Positions 45,771-54,493 are shown, counted from the stretch's first letter. The stretch: 64,000 nt of DNA from Pseudarthrobacter sp. fls2-241-R2A-127 (GCF_030209355.1 NZ_JARVSF010000009.1:274513-338512), one strand, 5' to 3'. Notes: a model not told the origin generated them from the letters alone. Translations and numbers: made by a program.

Positions 45771-45927
45771 TGGGGATAACTTCGGGCCGGTGGCGGCATC
45801 CAGGCCCGCGGGTGCCTCATTGTCAGAGCCGGCGGGTAGTACTGGACGCGTGGCGGGTTCCGTTTCGGATCCGCAAACAGGATGGATCACCGGGCTCCTG
45901 GCCCGGCACACATGGAGGACGGCAGCT

Positions 45928-47310
45928 TTGACAATCGCGCATCTGGACCCGGTGGAAGCAACCCGCGGATCGGACGCGAGCCGCAAACCTCCCCAGGACA
46001 TCCCGGCGGAACAGTCGGTCCTGGGCGGCATGATGCTGTCCAAGGACGCCATTGCCGACGTCGTTGAGATCCTCCGGGGACAGGACTTCTACCGCCCGGC
46101 ACACGAGACCATCTACGAGGCCATCATTGACCTCTACGGCCGCGGGGAACCGGCGGACGCCGTTACAGTGTCGGACGAACTGACCAAGCGCGCCGAAATC
46201 AACAGGATTGGCGGACCCGCCTACCTGCACGAGCTCATCCAGACCGTACCCACTGCGGCCAACGCCGGCTATTACGCCGAGATCGTCGCCGAACGGGCCG
46301 TACTGCGACGGCTGGTCAACGCCGGCACCAAGATCGTCCAGTTGGGCTACGGCTCGGACGGCGAGGTCGAAGACCTCGTGAACCAGGCGCAGGCCGAGGT
46401 CTACGCCGTGGCGGAACGCCGCACCGCCGAAGACTACGTGGTGCTCAAGGACGTCATGGAATCCACCGTGGATGAAATCGAGGCGTCCGGCCACCGCGGC
46501 GAGGGCATGACCGGCGTGCCCACCGGCTTTTATGAACTCGATGAGCTGACCCACGGCCTCCACCCGGGCCAGATGATCGTCATCGCGGCACGCCCCGCGG
46601 TGGGTAAGTCCACCTTCGCCTTGGACTTCGCACGGTCCGCAGCCATCAAGAACAACCTGGCCACCGTCATGTTCTCCCTGGAAATGGGCCGGAACGAGAT
46701 CGCCATGCGCCTCCTGTCCGCCGAGGCCACCATTGGCCTGCAGGACCTCCGCAAGGGAACCATCAAGGACGAGCAATGGTCCAAGATCGCCACCACCATG
46801 GGCCGGATGAATGATGCTCCGCTGTTCATCGACGACAGCCCCAACATGTCGCTGATGGAGATCAGGGCCAAGTGCCGCCGTTTGAAGCAGCAGCACGACC
46901 TCAAGCTGGTCATCCTCGACTACCTGCAGCTGATGAGCTCAGGCAAGAAGGTGGAGTCCCGCCAGCAGGAGGTTTCCGAGTTTTCGCGTGCGCTCAAGCT
47001 CCTCGCAAAGGAACTCCAGGTGCCCGTGATCGCCCTGTCCCAGCTGAACCGTGGCTCGGAACAGCGCCAGGACAAGCGGCCCATGGTCTCTGACCTCCGC
47101 GAGTCCGGTTCCATCGAGCAGGACGCCGACATGGTGATCCTGCTTCACCGCGAGGATGTCTACGACAAGGAATCGCCGCGCGCCGGCGAGGCGGACATCC
47201 TGGTGGCCAAGCACCGTAACGGCCCCACCAAGGACATCGTGGTGGCGTTCCAGGGCCACTACTCCCGCTTCGCCAACATGGCGGGCGACTCCGGAGGCGG
47301 CGGCTTCTAG
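45928..47310 (+). CDS. dnaB: Replicative DNA helicase
   Basis: 460 residues from TTG 45928, with GGAGG about nine bases upstream. The frame is open to 45763, but the extra 55 residues are not DnaB-like. The N-terminal domain (DIPAEQSVLGGMMLSKDAI) interacts with primase. The RecA-like core has Walker A ARPAVGKSTFALDFA near residue 222, Walker B LVILDYLQLM, and the H4 region LSQLNRGSEQRQDKRP. No intein is present. It unwinds DNA at the fork as a hexamer. The stop overlaps the convergent gene by four bases (CTAG). Confidence 0.96.
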   Translation: MTIAHLDPVEATRGSDASRKPPQDIPAEQSVLGGMMLSKDAIADVVEILRGQDFYRPAHETIYEAIIDLYGRGEPADAVTVSDELTKRAEINRIGGPAYLHELIQTVPTAANAGYYAEIVAERAVLRRLVNAGTKIVQLGYGSDGEVEDLVNQAQAEVYAVAERRTAEDYVVLKDVMESTVDEIEASGHRGEGMTGVPTGFYELDELTHGLHPGQMIVIAARPAVGKSTFALDFARSAAIKNNLATVMFSLEMGRNEIAMRLLSAEATIGLQDLRKGTIKDEQWSKIATTMGRMNDAPLFIDDSPNMSLMEIRAKCRRLKQQHDLKLVILDYLQLMSSGKKVESRQQEVSEFSRALKLLAKELQVPVIALSQLNRGSEQRQDKRPMVSDLRESGSIEQDADMVILLHREDVYDKESPRAGEADILVAKHRNGPTKDIVVAFQGHYSRFANMAGDSGGGGF

Positions 47311-48308
47311 GCTCCGTTCGTGCTGGTGGCGGCAGGTGCCGCGCCGGCCAGCAGATGGTTGGGCAGCCGGTTTCCGGGCGCCGTTCCCCGGATCTCCAGG
47401 AGTTCGCGGGCATGGGCGTGCAGCCGCTTGTCTTCGTCGCTGACCGGCACCCACGGCGGGACGGGCACTGAATTGCCCTCGTCGTCGCGCGCCACCATCA
47501 CGGTCAGGCAGTAAGTGGTGAGGTTAAGCTCCCGGCCCTTGGGGTCGCCGGAGCGGACATGGACGGCGATGTGCATGCCCTTGTTGCCGGTGTACACCAG
47601 CCGCGCCTCCACCTCCACCACGTGGCCGATCAGCAAGGGCCGGTAGAAGCGCACGCCGCCGGAGAATACGGCCACGGTGTCCCGGCCGCAGTAGCGTGAG
47701 GCACACAGGTAGGCGGCTTCGTCGATCCACTTCATCACAATGCCGCCGTGGACCTTGCCGCCCCAGTTGACGTCGGTGGGGGCGGCCATGAAGCGGAGCG
47801 TGACGCGTTCCGCCGTGCCGGCTTCGGTATATTCCTGATGGTTCATAGCTGCCACGATCTGTTCGCGGACCTTGATCCTTGCCAGTGCGTGGTCACGTTG
47901 CTCGACCTCGGCGGAAGTGGCGGGTTCGAACTGGGGCACCGGGATGGGTTTGCCATCCGCGCCCACGGCCACGAAGATCACCATACACTGGCTGCGCATG
48001 GTGGCCGGGCCGCCTTTCGGATCCCCGGATGAGACCACGGTGCGGATGTGCATCGAGGAGCGGCCGGTGTAGACGATGGTGGCCTCCACTTCCACCATGT
48101 CGCCGCTGTTGACCGGGTCCGCGAAGTGGATGTTTCCCACGTAGGCGGTCACGCAATAGGACTTGGCCCAGCCCACAGCCGCCGCATACGCGGCCTTGTC
48201 CACCCATTCGAGTACCGTGCCTGCATCCACGGAGCCGCTGTGCCCCACATCGGTGGGGGCGGCGAGGAAGCGGAGGGTCACGGAGTTGGGGTGGCCTGTC
48301 TCAGTCAT
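47307..48308 (-). CDS. Tandem hotdog acyl-CoA thioesterase
   Basis: 333 residues formed by two hotdog domains (about 10-150 and 170-300). Each has the GT/GG-V-x-x-WxDxAAY helix: DAGTVLEWVDKAAY and HGGIVMKWIDEAAY. Each also has YTGxxxMHI strand motifs. These enzymes hydrolyse acyl-CoA, with broad chain-length range. ATG start. Confidence 0.88.
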   Translation of the reverse strand: MTETGHPNSVTLRFLAAPTDVGHSGSVDAGTVLEWVDKAAYAAAVGWAKSYCVTAYVGNIHFADPVNSGDMVEVEATIVYTGRSSMHIRTVVSSGDPKGGPATMRSQCMVIFVAVGADGKPIPVPQFEPATSAEVEQRDHALARIKVREQIVAAMNHQEYTEAGTAERVTLRFMAAPTDVNWGGKVHGGIVMKWIDEAAYLCASRYCGRDTVAVFSGGVRFYRPLLIGHVVEVEARLVYTGNKGMHIAVHVRSGDPKGRELNLTTYCLTVMVARDDEGNSVPVPPWVPVSDEDKRLHAHARELLEIRGTAPGNRLPNHLLAGAAPAATSTNGA

Positions 48309-48385
48309 GCTGCGATCATACTGACGGCGCCGGTTACCGGCCGGTTCGCGCCCCGGCGTTCACCTGCCCGGGAGTGCCTCTTAAT

Positions 48386-48431
48386 GCCCGACGGCGGCCG
48401 GTCACCATGGGGTGGCCGGCCGCCGTCGGGC
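48386..48431 (-). terminator. Long hairpin terminator of the DoxX gene
   Basis: A 16-bp perfect stem, GCCCGACGGCGGCCGG with its complement at 48416-48431, includes a further CACC/GGTG pair in the loop. It is 20 bases past the DoxX stop on the minus strand and lies between two minus-strand genes. Confidence 0.75.
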
Positions 48432-48450
48432 GTTGCGGGACTGAGGCAGG

Positions 48451-48885
48451 CTAGGCCAGGACGGCCAGCCGTGAGGTGCGCCGGCCGAACAGTGCCCGGT
48501 CCACGGAGAGCCGGCCGGGACCGGCCAGGGCCAGCGCGAAGGCTGCCGCGGCCAGGAGCAGGACCAGTTCGTAGCCTCCGTTTGCCGCGAAGACGCCGGC
48601 GGGAGCGTGGACAAGGAAGAGCGCCCCAAGCATGTCGAGGACCAGGAGGGCGGCCACCACGCGGGTGAGGATCCCAAGAATCAGGGCTGCGCCGCCTGCG
48701 AGTTCAAGGACGGCGACGGCCGGGGCCATGACGTCCGCGGCGGGGACGCCCATCTTGGCGAATGAGGCTTGCGTGCCGGCGATGGTCCATTCATTGAACT
48801 TCTGCCAGCCGTGGGCCGCGAAGAGGAAACCCAGGATGACACGCAGGACGGTAAGGGCAACTGTGGTCAGTCGTGACTGGTTCAT
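48451..48885 (-). CDS. DoxX-family membrane protein
   Basis: 144 residues from ATG 48885 with four hydrophobic helices. LRVILGFLFAAHGWQKF and VLELAGGAALILGILTRVVAALLVLDMLGALFLVH are typical of DoxX/DoxD. In mycobacteria a DoxX protein joins a membrane oxidoreductase complex with SodA; homologues elsewhere are of unknown role. It stands alone between hairpins. Confidence 0.85.
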   Translation of the reverse strand: MNQSRLTTVALTVLRVILGFLFAAHGWQKFNEWTIAGTQASFAKMGVPAADVMAPAVAVLELAGGAALILGILTRVVAALLVLDMLGALFLVHAPAGVFAANGGYELVLLLAAAAFALALAGPGRLSVDRALFGRRTSRLAVLA

Positions 48886-48992
48886 GCATTCCACTCTTGT
48901 CCACAATTGATTGAAGAGTCAACCAAATCGTGGCGATTGTGGCGTTTGTCATGCTCTCTCTCCAAGTCATTGCGCCCGGTTAGGCTGGCACG

Positions 48993-50345
48993 GTGCCCAT
49001 AGAACCCGCACCCGCTGCCACGACCTCCGGCCGGAGCCATTCCCGCGAAATACTCCGCCTCGCCGTACCCGCCTTTGGCGCCCTGGTTGCCGAGCCGCTC
49101 TTCCTGCTGGCGGACTCGGCCATCGTGGGGCACCTCGGCGTTGCCCAGCTCGCGGGGGTGGGCCTGGCCTCCGCGGTGCTGCAGACCGTCGTCGGACTCA
49201 TGGTGTTCCTCGCCTACTCAACCACCCCCGCCGTGGCCCGGGCACTCGGCCAGGGCCAGGTGGGGAAGGCCCTTGCGGCCGGTCGCGACGGCGTGTGGCT
49301 GGCGCTGCTCCTGGGCGTACTGCTGGCGGCGGCAGGGTTCGTCGCCGCGGAGCCGGTCATCGCCCTGTTCGGCGCTGACGGCCGCGTGCGCAGCTTTGCC
49401 ATCGATTATTTCCGGTGGTCCATGCCCGGCTTGGTGGCCATGCTGCTGATCTTTGCCGGCACCGGTGTGCTGCGCGGGTTGCAGGACACCAGGACGCCAT
49501 TGGTGGTGGCCACTGCCGGGTTCGGCGTGAACATCGTCCTGAATTTGTGGCTCGTGTACGGGCTCGGACTGTCCGTGGTGGGTTCGGCGGTGGGTACCAG
49601 CCTCGCGCAATGGGCCATGGCCGCTGTCTACCTGGTGATGGTGCGCCGGAATGCGGTCCGGCACGGCGTCAGCCTGGCGCCCAGCTGGCGGGGCATCCGG
49701 AGCAGGACGCGCGTCGGGTCGTGGCTGATGCTGCGCACCCTCAGCCTGCGCGCAGCGATCATGGCCACCGTGCTGGTGGTGACGGCGCAGGGGGAGGTCA
49801 ACCTCGCCGCGCACCAGTTGGCCATGACCATCTTTTCCTTCCTGGCGTTTGCGCTGGATGCCCTGGCGATTGCAGCGCAGGCGCTGATCGGCAAGGAGTT
49901 GGGTGCCTCCAATGCGGGCAAGGCCCGGGTGCTGACCAAGACCATGATCCGCTGGGGTGCCGGATTCGGGGTGGTGACCGGGGTGCTGCTCGCCGCGGTG
50001 GCCCCCTGGGTTGGGGTGCTGTTCACTCCGGATATCCGGGTGCAGTCGGTACTTACGGTTGCGCTGTGGGTATTGGCGGCCGGCCAGCCCCTTGCCGGAT
50101 ATGTCTTTGTCCTGGACGGGGTGCTGATCGGCGCCGGCGACGCCCGGTACCTGGCGCTGGCCGGACTGGTGAACCTTGCTGCCTACCTGCCCCTGCTCTC
50201 GGCGGTGGCGCTGTCCGGCGCCTCCGGCGGGGCCGGGATCGGCTGGCTGTGGGCCGCGTTCGCCCTGGGGTACATGGCCGCCCGCGCCCTCACCCTGGGA
50301 CTGCGAGCCCGGTCGGACCGCTGGATGGTGCTCGGTTCAGCGTAA
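48993..50345 (+). CDS. MATE-family efflux transporter (DinF-like)
   Basis: 450 residues with 12 predicted membrane helices in two halves. EILRLAVPAFGALVAEPLFLLADSAIVGHLGVAQLAGVGLA is the MATE N-terminal signature. GTGVLRGLQDTRTPLVVATAGFGVNIVLNLWLVYG is the TM4-5 hallmark of the DinF branch. It exports cationic or hydrophobic compounds using Na+ or H+. The GTG start has no strong ribosome site. It is divergent from DoxX across 107 bp. Confidence 0.9.
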   Translation: MPIEPAPAATTSGRSHSREILRLAVPAFGALVAEPLFLLADSAIVGHLGVAQLAGVGLASAVLQTVVGLMVFLAYSTTPAVARALGQGQVGKALAAGRDGVWLALLLGVLLAAAGFVAAEPVIALFGADGRVRSFAIDYFRWSMPGLVAMLLIFAGTGVLRGLQDTRTPLVVATAGFGVNIVLNLWLVYGLGLSVVGSAVGTSLAQWAMAAVYLVMVRRNAVRHGVSLAPSWRGIRSRTRVGSWLMLRTLSLRAAIMATVLVVTAQGEVNLAAHQLAMTIFSFLAFALDALAIAAQALIGKELGASNAGKARVLTKTMIRWGAGFGVVTGVLLAAVAPWVGVLFTPDIRVQSVLTVALWVLAAGQPLAGYVFVLDGVLIGAGDARYLALAGLVNLAAYLPLLSAVALSGASGGAGIGWLWAAFALGYMAARALTLGLRARSDRWMVLGSA

Positions 50346-50415
50346 ATCCCGGCCGTGCCCGTCATGGAAGGGACGCCCGGTTCGACCTTCCAGCTGCCCC
50401 CACTAAACTGGACCG

Positions 50416-51006
50416 GTGACGCAACCATCGACTCCCACGGGCGCAGTTCCCGGAACCACCCCCCGCCCTGATCTCTGGAAGCCGGTCCTGCTCCGTTCCG
50501 CGGCGGCCCTGGTGTTTGGCGCCGTCACCGTCTTCTGGACGTCGCCCTCCGTTGAGGTCATGGGCTGGGCGGGTGGACTTTACCTCCTGGCCGCCGGCGT
50601 GCTGACGCTCCGGGCCATCCCCGCAACGGGAATTGCCCAGAAGTCGGCGTCCGGGAAAATGCTGTCTTTCGCCGGCGCATCGGCGGCCGGTGCCGGCGTG
50701 GTGGTGATCCTGCTGCACAGCGATCTTTTGTTTGGTGTCATCGCCGCTCTGGGCCTGGGTGTGGCCGGCGTTCTTGAGCTGGCGTGCGGCCTGAAGCACC
50801 GGGGGCGGCACGTCCTGGCCAAGGACTGGATCGCCTCCGGAATCATCGGGATTGGCACGGCGGTGCTCCTGCCCTTTTTCATCGGCCTTGGCGCCCATGC
50901 GCTGCTGGGCGTGGCGGGCGGCGGCGCAATCATTTCGGGCGTGCTGTGGGTGCTGTCAGGCCTGACGCTGCGGTACGATGCCCGCGCTGCCGCCGTAAAG
51001 CCGTAA
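50416..51006 (+). CDS. Small integral membrane protein, HdeD/DUF308-like
   Basis: 196 residues with six hydrophobic helices in three hairpins, for example SAAALVFGAVTVFW ... GLYLLAAGVLTLRAI and GLGVAGVLELACGLK. The paired-helix repeat resembles the HdeD/DUF308 group, whose role is unclear outside enterobacterial acid stress. GTG start, 70 bp after the MATE gene, same strand. Confidence 0.65.
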   Translation: MTQPSTPTGAVPGTTPRPDLWKPVLLRSAAALVFGAVTVFWTSPSVEVMGWAGGLYLLAAGVLTLRAIPATGIAQKSASGKMLSFAGASAAGAGVVVILLHSDLLFGVIAALGLGVAGVLELACGLKHRGRHVLAKDWIASGIIGIGTAVLLPFFIGLGAHALLGVAGGGAIISGVLWVLSGLTLRYDARAAAVKP

Positions 51007-51105
51007 ACTAGGAAGAGCGCCCTTCTACTAGCTGTAGAAAATTTTGGTGCTACACCGCAATTCGTGAACCAGGCCGGCCGTGCGCCGCCTCAGGGAGGAA
51101 CCACC

Positions 51106-51465
51106 GTGGCTGACCAGCATCCAGGAAAACCGCGCAGCCTGCGGACCTCGGTGAAGGGGCCGCTGATGTTCTCGGCATTCTGGGCCGTCGTCGCCTTCGT
51201 TGCCGTGCTGATCTTCGCCTCCGGCGGCAGCGCCCGCACTCCCCGATTCGATCTCGCGTTCACCGCGGGTGGCATCGCCTTCATCGTCACCCTGGTGGTG
51301 GCTGCCATGTTGTCCATGAGCTACAAGGAAAATGCTGAACACCTGGGCAAGGGATCGGGTGTGAACCTCAGCTCGGCACCTAAGCCGGGCCATGGTTACG
51401 GTACTCCCACCACCCAGGACCCGTCGTCGCCCGAAGGTGACGCGGACGGCACCTCCCGGCGCTGA
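51106..51465 (+). CDS. Conserved small membrane protein of unknown function
   Basis: 119 residues from GTG 51106, with GGGAGGA eight bases upstream; an upstream GTG at 51064 lacks a site. Two hydrophobic helices (GPLMFSAFWAVVAFVAVLIFASGG and LAFTAGGIAFIVTLVVAAMLSM) follow a 25-residue cytoplasmic N-terminus. The tail is polar and low-complexity. I recognise the type from actinobacterial genomes but not a function. Confidence 0.65.
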   Translation: MADQHPGKPRSLRTSVKGPLMFSAFWAVVAFVAVLIFASGGSARTPRFDLAFTAGGIAFIVTLVVAAMLSMSYKENAEHLGKGSGVNLSSAPKPGHGYGTPTTQDPSSPEGDADGTSRR

Positions 51466-51626
51466 TTGCCCCCCGCTGAGGGTGCCGCCCTGCTGAAGAA
51501 GCGGAACCGAGAGCGCCTCCCCAAACTTGGGCGATGCCGACGCGCGCATTGATATGCATTTATTAGCTACAATCCCCATTATGCGGAAGATGCTGGGGCG
51601 TCGCTCGGCATAGGAGATGCATTCTG

Positions 51627-51881
51627 ATGGTGTTTAAGATCGGCGATAGAGTGATGGCCCACCGAGAAATAAGGGTCCCGGGCCGGCCTCCAGTCGTCCG
51701 GACCAACAAGGGAATCGTCCTAGACACGATGATGTCAGGCATTTTTACCACAACTACTCGCTACCGGGTCGTCTTCAATTCCACCGATCCTGAAGCCAAG
51801 GGTTACCCCGTGATTCTTGAATCAGTAGGGGATGAGCAAATAACTCCGCCACCGCCCGAAGACGAAGCACTTCGCCGCTGA
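51627..51881 (+). CDS. Small hypothetical protein
   Basis: 84 residues. ATG with GGAG about ten bases upstream. The beginning FKIGDRVMAHREI with NKGIVLD and RYRVVF suggests a small SH3-like or KOW-like beta-barrel. No family recognised. Base composition is lower in GC than the conserved genes before it, so it likely belongs to the acquired segment that continues to about 53.7 kb. Confidence 0.5.
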   Translation: MVFKIGDRVMAHREIRVPGRPPVVRTNKGIVLDTMMSGIFTTTTRYRVVFNSTDPEAKGYPVILESVGDEQITPPPPEDEALRR

Positions 51882-52343
51882 CCCTGATGCCACCACACGC
51901 GACCGCCCTGACACTCTTCCGTAGACGTGGGACAGACCAGAGCCGCTCCAACGGTGCATCGCCCCAAGGTGACTGGAGCGCCGGGCGGCGCTACTGTTGC
52001 GACGCCACGCCGAAAGGGCGGGTCGGTTAGGGGAACAAGGTCGCGCCGAGATTTTCGCTCGGCTACGTAATGGGCTTCGTGAGACGACTGCGGTCTGGTT
52101 GACAGGACGTCGGTTGGCGATGTCGTCAGACTGTGCGTCCAAGCATAAAGGTGACGTCGGAGTTGAGGTTTAGGGTTACGTCATTAGTGGTAGCGAGAAA
52201 CCACCTGAATGTGGCGAAATCCAACTGTCTCTTTCGAATGCAAAGACTTTAGACGCGGGTAAGTCATAAACTCCTTGTGCACCTCATGCTGACATAGGTT
52301 ATCTTCACCGGTCGATTCCGGCAGAAGCGACCAGGAGGCATGG
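51882..52343. other. Gene-free stretch inside the AT-richer segment
   Basis: 462 bp with no open frame that has both a ribosome site and plausible composition. A 106-codon minus-strand frame (51822-52142) overlaps the previous gene and looks random. The last 150 bases are AT-rich and probably hold the promoter of the next gene. No transposase remnant or tRNA was identified. Confidence 0.4.
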
Positions 52344-53195
52344 ATGAATTACGACACGACCAATTCTGACGGAATCGCCGTGCACTACGACGATCCACGT
52401 GATCTCTCCGATATCGTTACCAACCTCGCACGGGTAACAGCTAAGGGCCGCCGAAAGCTGGCCAATGATCCCTTGACGAAGGCGTTTCTTACATCGGCTT
52501 TGAAACTGACTGAGGAACTCTTCATTTCGCCGTCCAGCGATGACGAGGAAGTCCGTCCGACCATGTCGTACCTGTCGCGTCCGAAAGTGCTTGCGCAAAC
52601 CATCACCAGCGCACCAGAACTTGTACCCACTGCGGGAAAGTTCCGAGATCGCTGGTCCTCCCACCAAGATTTTCTAGCTGACTTCATTTCGTATGCTCTC
52701 ACTGCCCGGCACTGGAGCCTCCACATCGCTTTGTCTCAAAGTGCCGAAACCATGCTGAGCTCTCCTGAGGACTTCTCAAGATCCGTGCATCGAATTGCCT
52801 ATGAAGACTTGAAACTTGTCCTCGAGCTTCCCGCTTACAGGTTCCAACTCTTAGCGGTTGCATCGGCATCGTCAGATTCGGTCGCGTCGGAAGCGCTGGC
52901 GAAAATGTACTCAACGTTAACCGACGCGTGGACCGCGCTGTACTCCCAAGTCTTCCTTGCGCACGGAATCCGGTTCCGGCCCGGGGTGACCCTCGACACT
53001 TTCAACATCATTCTCCAGTCCACCGCTGAGGGTCTCGGTATGCGGCTGCTATCAGGCGTCCACGAGCCGATATTGGACCACGAGCAGAAAAAGACAATCC
53101 TAGGCACAGCCGCCTTGGCCTTGTATCTGGCCTTCGTCGACTCTGGGGACGGGCTGACCGTTGAGGAAGCCGCGCAGAAACGCATCCTTGGCTAG
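52344..53195 (+). CDS. Unrecognised all-helical protein
   Basis: 283 residues. ATG with AGGAGG seven bases upstream. No signal peptide or membrane helix. The sequence is mostly helical with alternating hydrophobic and charged residues (AFLTSALKLTEELF, LADFISYALTARHW, KKTILGTAALALYLAF). Overall shape recalls the ligand-binding domain of TetR-like regulators, but no helix-turn-helix is evident at the N-terminus. Lower GC and unusual codon choice (for example frequent TTC/TCG mixes) suggest horizontal acquisition. Function unknown. Confidence 0.6.
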   Translation: MNYDTTNSDGIAVHYDDPRDLSDIVTNLARVTAKGRRKLANDPLTKAFLTSALKLTEELFISPSSDDEEVRPTMSYLSRPKVLAQTITSAPELVPTAGKFRDRWSSHQDFLADFISYALTARHWSLHIALSQSAETMLSSPEDFSRSVHRIAYEDLKLVLELPAYRFQLLAVASASSDSVASEALAKMYSTLTDAWTALYSQVFLAHGIRFRPGVTLDTFNIILQSTAEGLGMRLLSGVHEPILDHEQKKTILGTAALALYLAFVDSGDGLTVEEAAQKRILG

Positions 53196-53328
53196 GCGGC
53201 AAATCACCTCCCGCGCGGGAGGACTTGTCTCGGAGGACTCTGCAAAGTGCCCCCGGTTTGGCCACTAGCTTGGGAGTTTGCGTGCTGATCAAATAGCGCT
53301 ACCCGCACTACTCAGCAAGGGAGTTCAT

Positions 53329-53643
53329 ATGAAACGGAAAATCGCGTCAATGGCTGCAGCAGCCACTCTCGCGGCCACGGTTATGTTGCCACTTACTGCT
53401 GTTCCAGCGTCAGCTGCCCCGAACGGGTGCCGGGCTGGAGGCGGATTCACCTATTCGACCGCCTACTGCTCGGGCGGCACGGGTTCTTACCAAGCCTACG
53501 CCGTATGTTTTCAGTCCTATTGGCCGTACTTTCGCGCGTTCGTAGAAAGTGATTGGAAGCGTGCAGGAAGTGGCCAGACCGCATGGGTTTGGTGTCCCTT
53601 CGGCTACAACGTTTGGTCACGTGGAGTAGGTATCCGAAACTAA
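53329..53643 (+). CDS. Small secreted four-cysteine protein
   Basis: 104 residues from ATG 53329, with AAGGGAG six bases upstream. Signal peptide MKRKIASMAAAATLAATVML ... ASA cleaves before about residue 30. The mature protein of about 75 residues has four Cys (NGCRAG, AYCSGG, AVCFQS, VWCPFG), enough for two disulfides, and is very rich in Tyr, Trp and Gly. No known bacteriocin or toxin signature was matched. It stands alone, with its own hairpin downstream. A secreted effector, inhibitor or surface peptide is possible but not shown. Confidence 0.65.
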   Translation: MKRKIASMAAAATLAATVMLPLTAVPASAAPNGCRAGGGFTYSTAYCSGGTGSYQAYAVCFQSYWPYFRAFVESDWKRAGSGQTAWVWCPFGYNVWSRGVGIRN

Positions 53644-53703
53644 GCGCAAGGGTCGGCAAGCCTCACGTCCGAATTCATCTTCTACAGTGCTCCTTGTTTG
53701 GCT

Positions 53704-53735
53704 GAAGCCGGCACCTCGGTAGGTGTCGGCTCTTC
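53704..53735 (+). terminator. Hairpin after the small secreted protein gene
   Basis: GAAGCCGGCACCT pairs with AGGTGTCGGCTCTTC around CGGT, allowing one G-U pair and one bulge. It is 60 bp past the stop codon and is followed by AGTTTCC. Confidence 0.5.
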
Positions 53736-53876
53736 AGTTTCCTCATCCGTCATGGGTTGGGAATTGGGCAAAGCCAACGGATATCTTGCGGTCACCGGTT
53801 ATGACCTCTGGCTACATTTCGCCCGTGAGGGAGGAGAAAGCCGGCGGCCAGCAGCGCTCCGTGAGTCCTGGCTGCA

Positions 53877-54422
53877 CTAACCTGCCGCGGCCTGCCGGGC
53901 CCGGTAGGCGGCAACATGCGCCCGGTTGGCGCAGTTGCCGGTGTCGCAATACCGCTTGGAGCGGTTCCGGCTCAAGTCCAGGACGGCAGCGTCGCAGTCC
54001 TCAGACTCGCAGGTCCGCATGCGGTCCATCTCCTTGCTGCGGATCACATCGGCCAGCGCCATGGCCGCCTCGGTACTCATCCGCTCCGCCAGCGGAGCCT
54101 CGGGGGCTGTGGCATGCAGGTGCCAGTCCCAGCCGTCGTGCTTCATCAGCTGCGGCAGGGCATTGGCGTCCCGCAACAGCCGGTTGACGGTGTCCACGGC
54201 GGCGTCCTCGCCCGCTGTCCACACCCCTGCGAGTACGCCGCGCAGCTGCCGGACGCTCTGCAGTTCCGTGGCGTCCCGTGTCCTGGCCCCGGAAAAGCCC
54301 TCGGCCGCGAGGAAACTGTCCAGGTCCCCCACCGAGGTCAAACCTTCCCTGCCGTTCGCGGCGGTGTTGATGAGGTTCACCACCGTGCGCAGGGCCACCT
54401 CAGTGTCAGGGGCGAAAACCAT
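53877..54422 (-). CDS. CGNR zinc-finger (ABATE-type) putative transcriptional regulator
   Basis: 181 residues. The N-terminal helical ABATE domain has the start ALRTVVNLINTA. The C-terminal zf-CGNR motif has CESEDCDAAVLDLSRNRSKRYC and CANRAHVAAYRAR, with four Cys for zinc. Many CGNR genes sit next to transporter genes they may regulate, and here an EamA transporter is divergent across 71 bp. The ATG at 54422 is close to an inverted repeat. Confidence 0.85.
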   Translation of the reverse strand: MVFAPDTEVALRTVVNLINTAANGREGLTSVGDLDSFLAAEGFSGARTRDATELQSVRQLRGVLAGVWTAGEDAAVDTVNRLLRDANALPQLMKHDGWDWHLHATAPEAPLAERMSTEAAMALADVIRSKEMDRMRTCESEDCDAAVLDLSRNRSKRYCDTGNCANRAHVAAYRARQAAAG

Positions 54423-54433
54423 GTTGACTCCTT

Positions 54434-54453
54434 ACAGTGCGAAAGCGTACTGT
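54434..54453. promoter_or_regulatory. Inverted repeat in the CGNR-EamA divergent promoter
   Basis: ACAGT and ACTGT flank ten bases with partial extension (GCG/CGT). It lies 12 bases above the CGNR start and 40 bases before the transporter start. Candidate operator for autoregulation. Confidence 0.35.
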
Positions 54454-54493
54454 CATGACCATTACCCCACTTTACTCCTGACAGGAGGCGACG

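Noticed and set aside
45207..45927. Chromosomal origin of replication
   Set aside because: DnaA-box-like sequences and an AT-rich tract are present, but dnaA, dnaN and rpmH are absent from the window, and actinobacterial oriC normally lies between dnaA and dnaN.
45823..46896. 357-codon minus-strand frame across dnaB
   Set aside because: Shadow of dnaB, which has all helicase motifs on the other strand.
51822..52142. 106-codon minus-strand gene in the AT-richer segment
   Set aside because: It overlaps the end of a plus-strand gene, has no ribosome site and is rich in Arg/Ser in a non-protein-like way.
53698..53880. 60-codon plus-strand gene
   Set aside because: It starts before the hairpin at 53704-53735 and runs through it, ends against the CGNR stop, and has no ribosome site or recognisable sequence.
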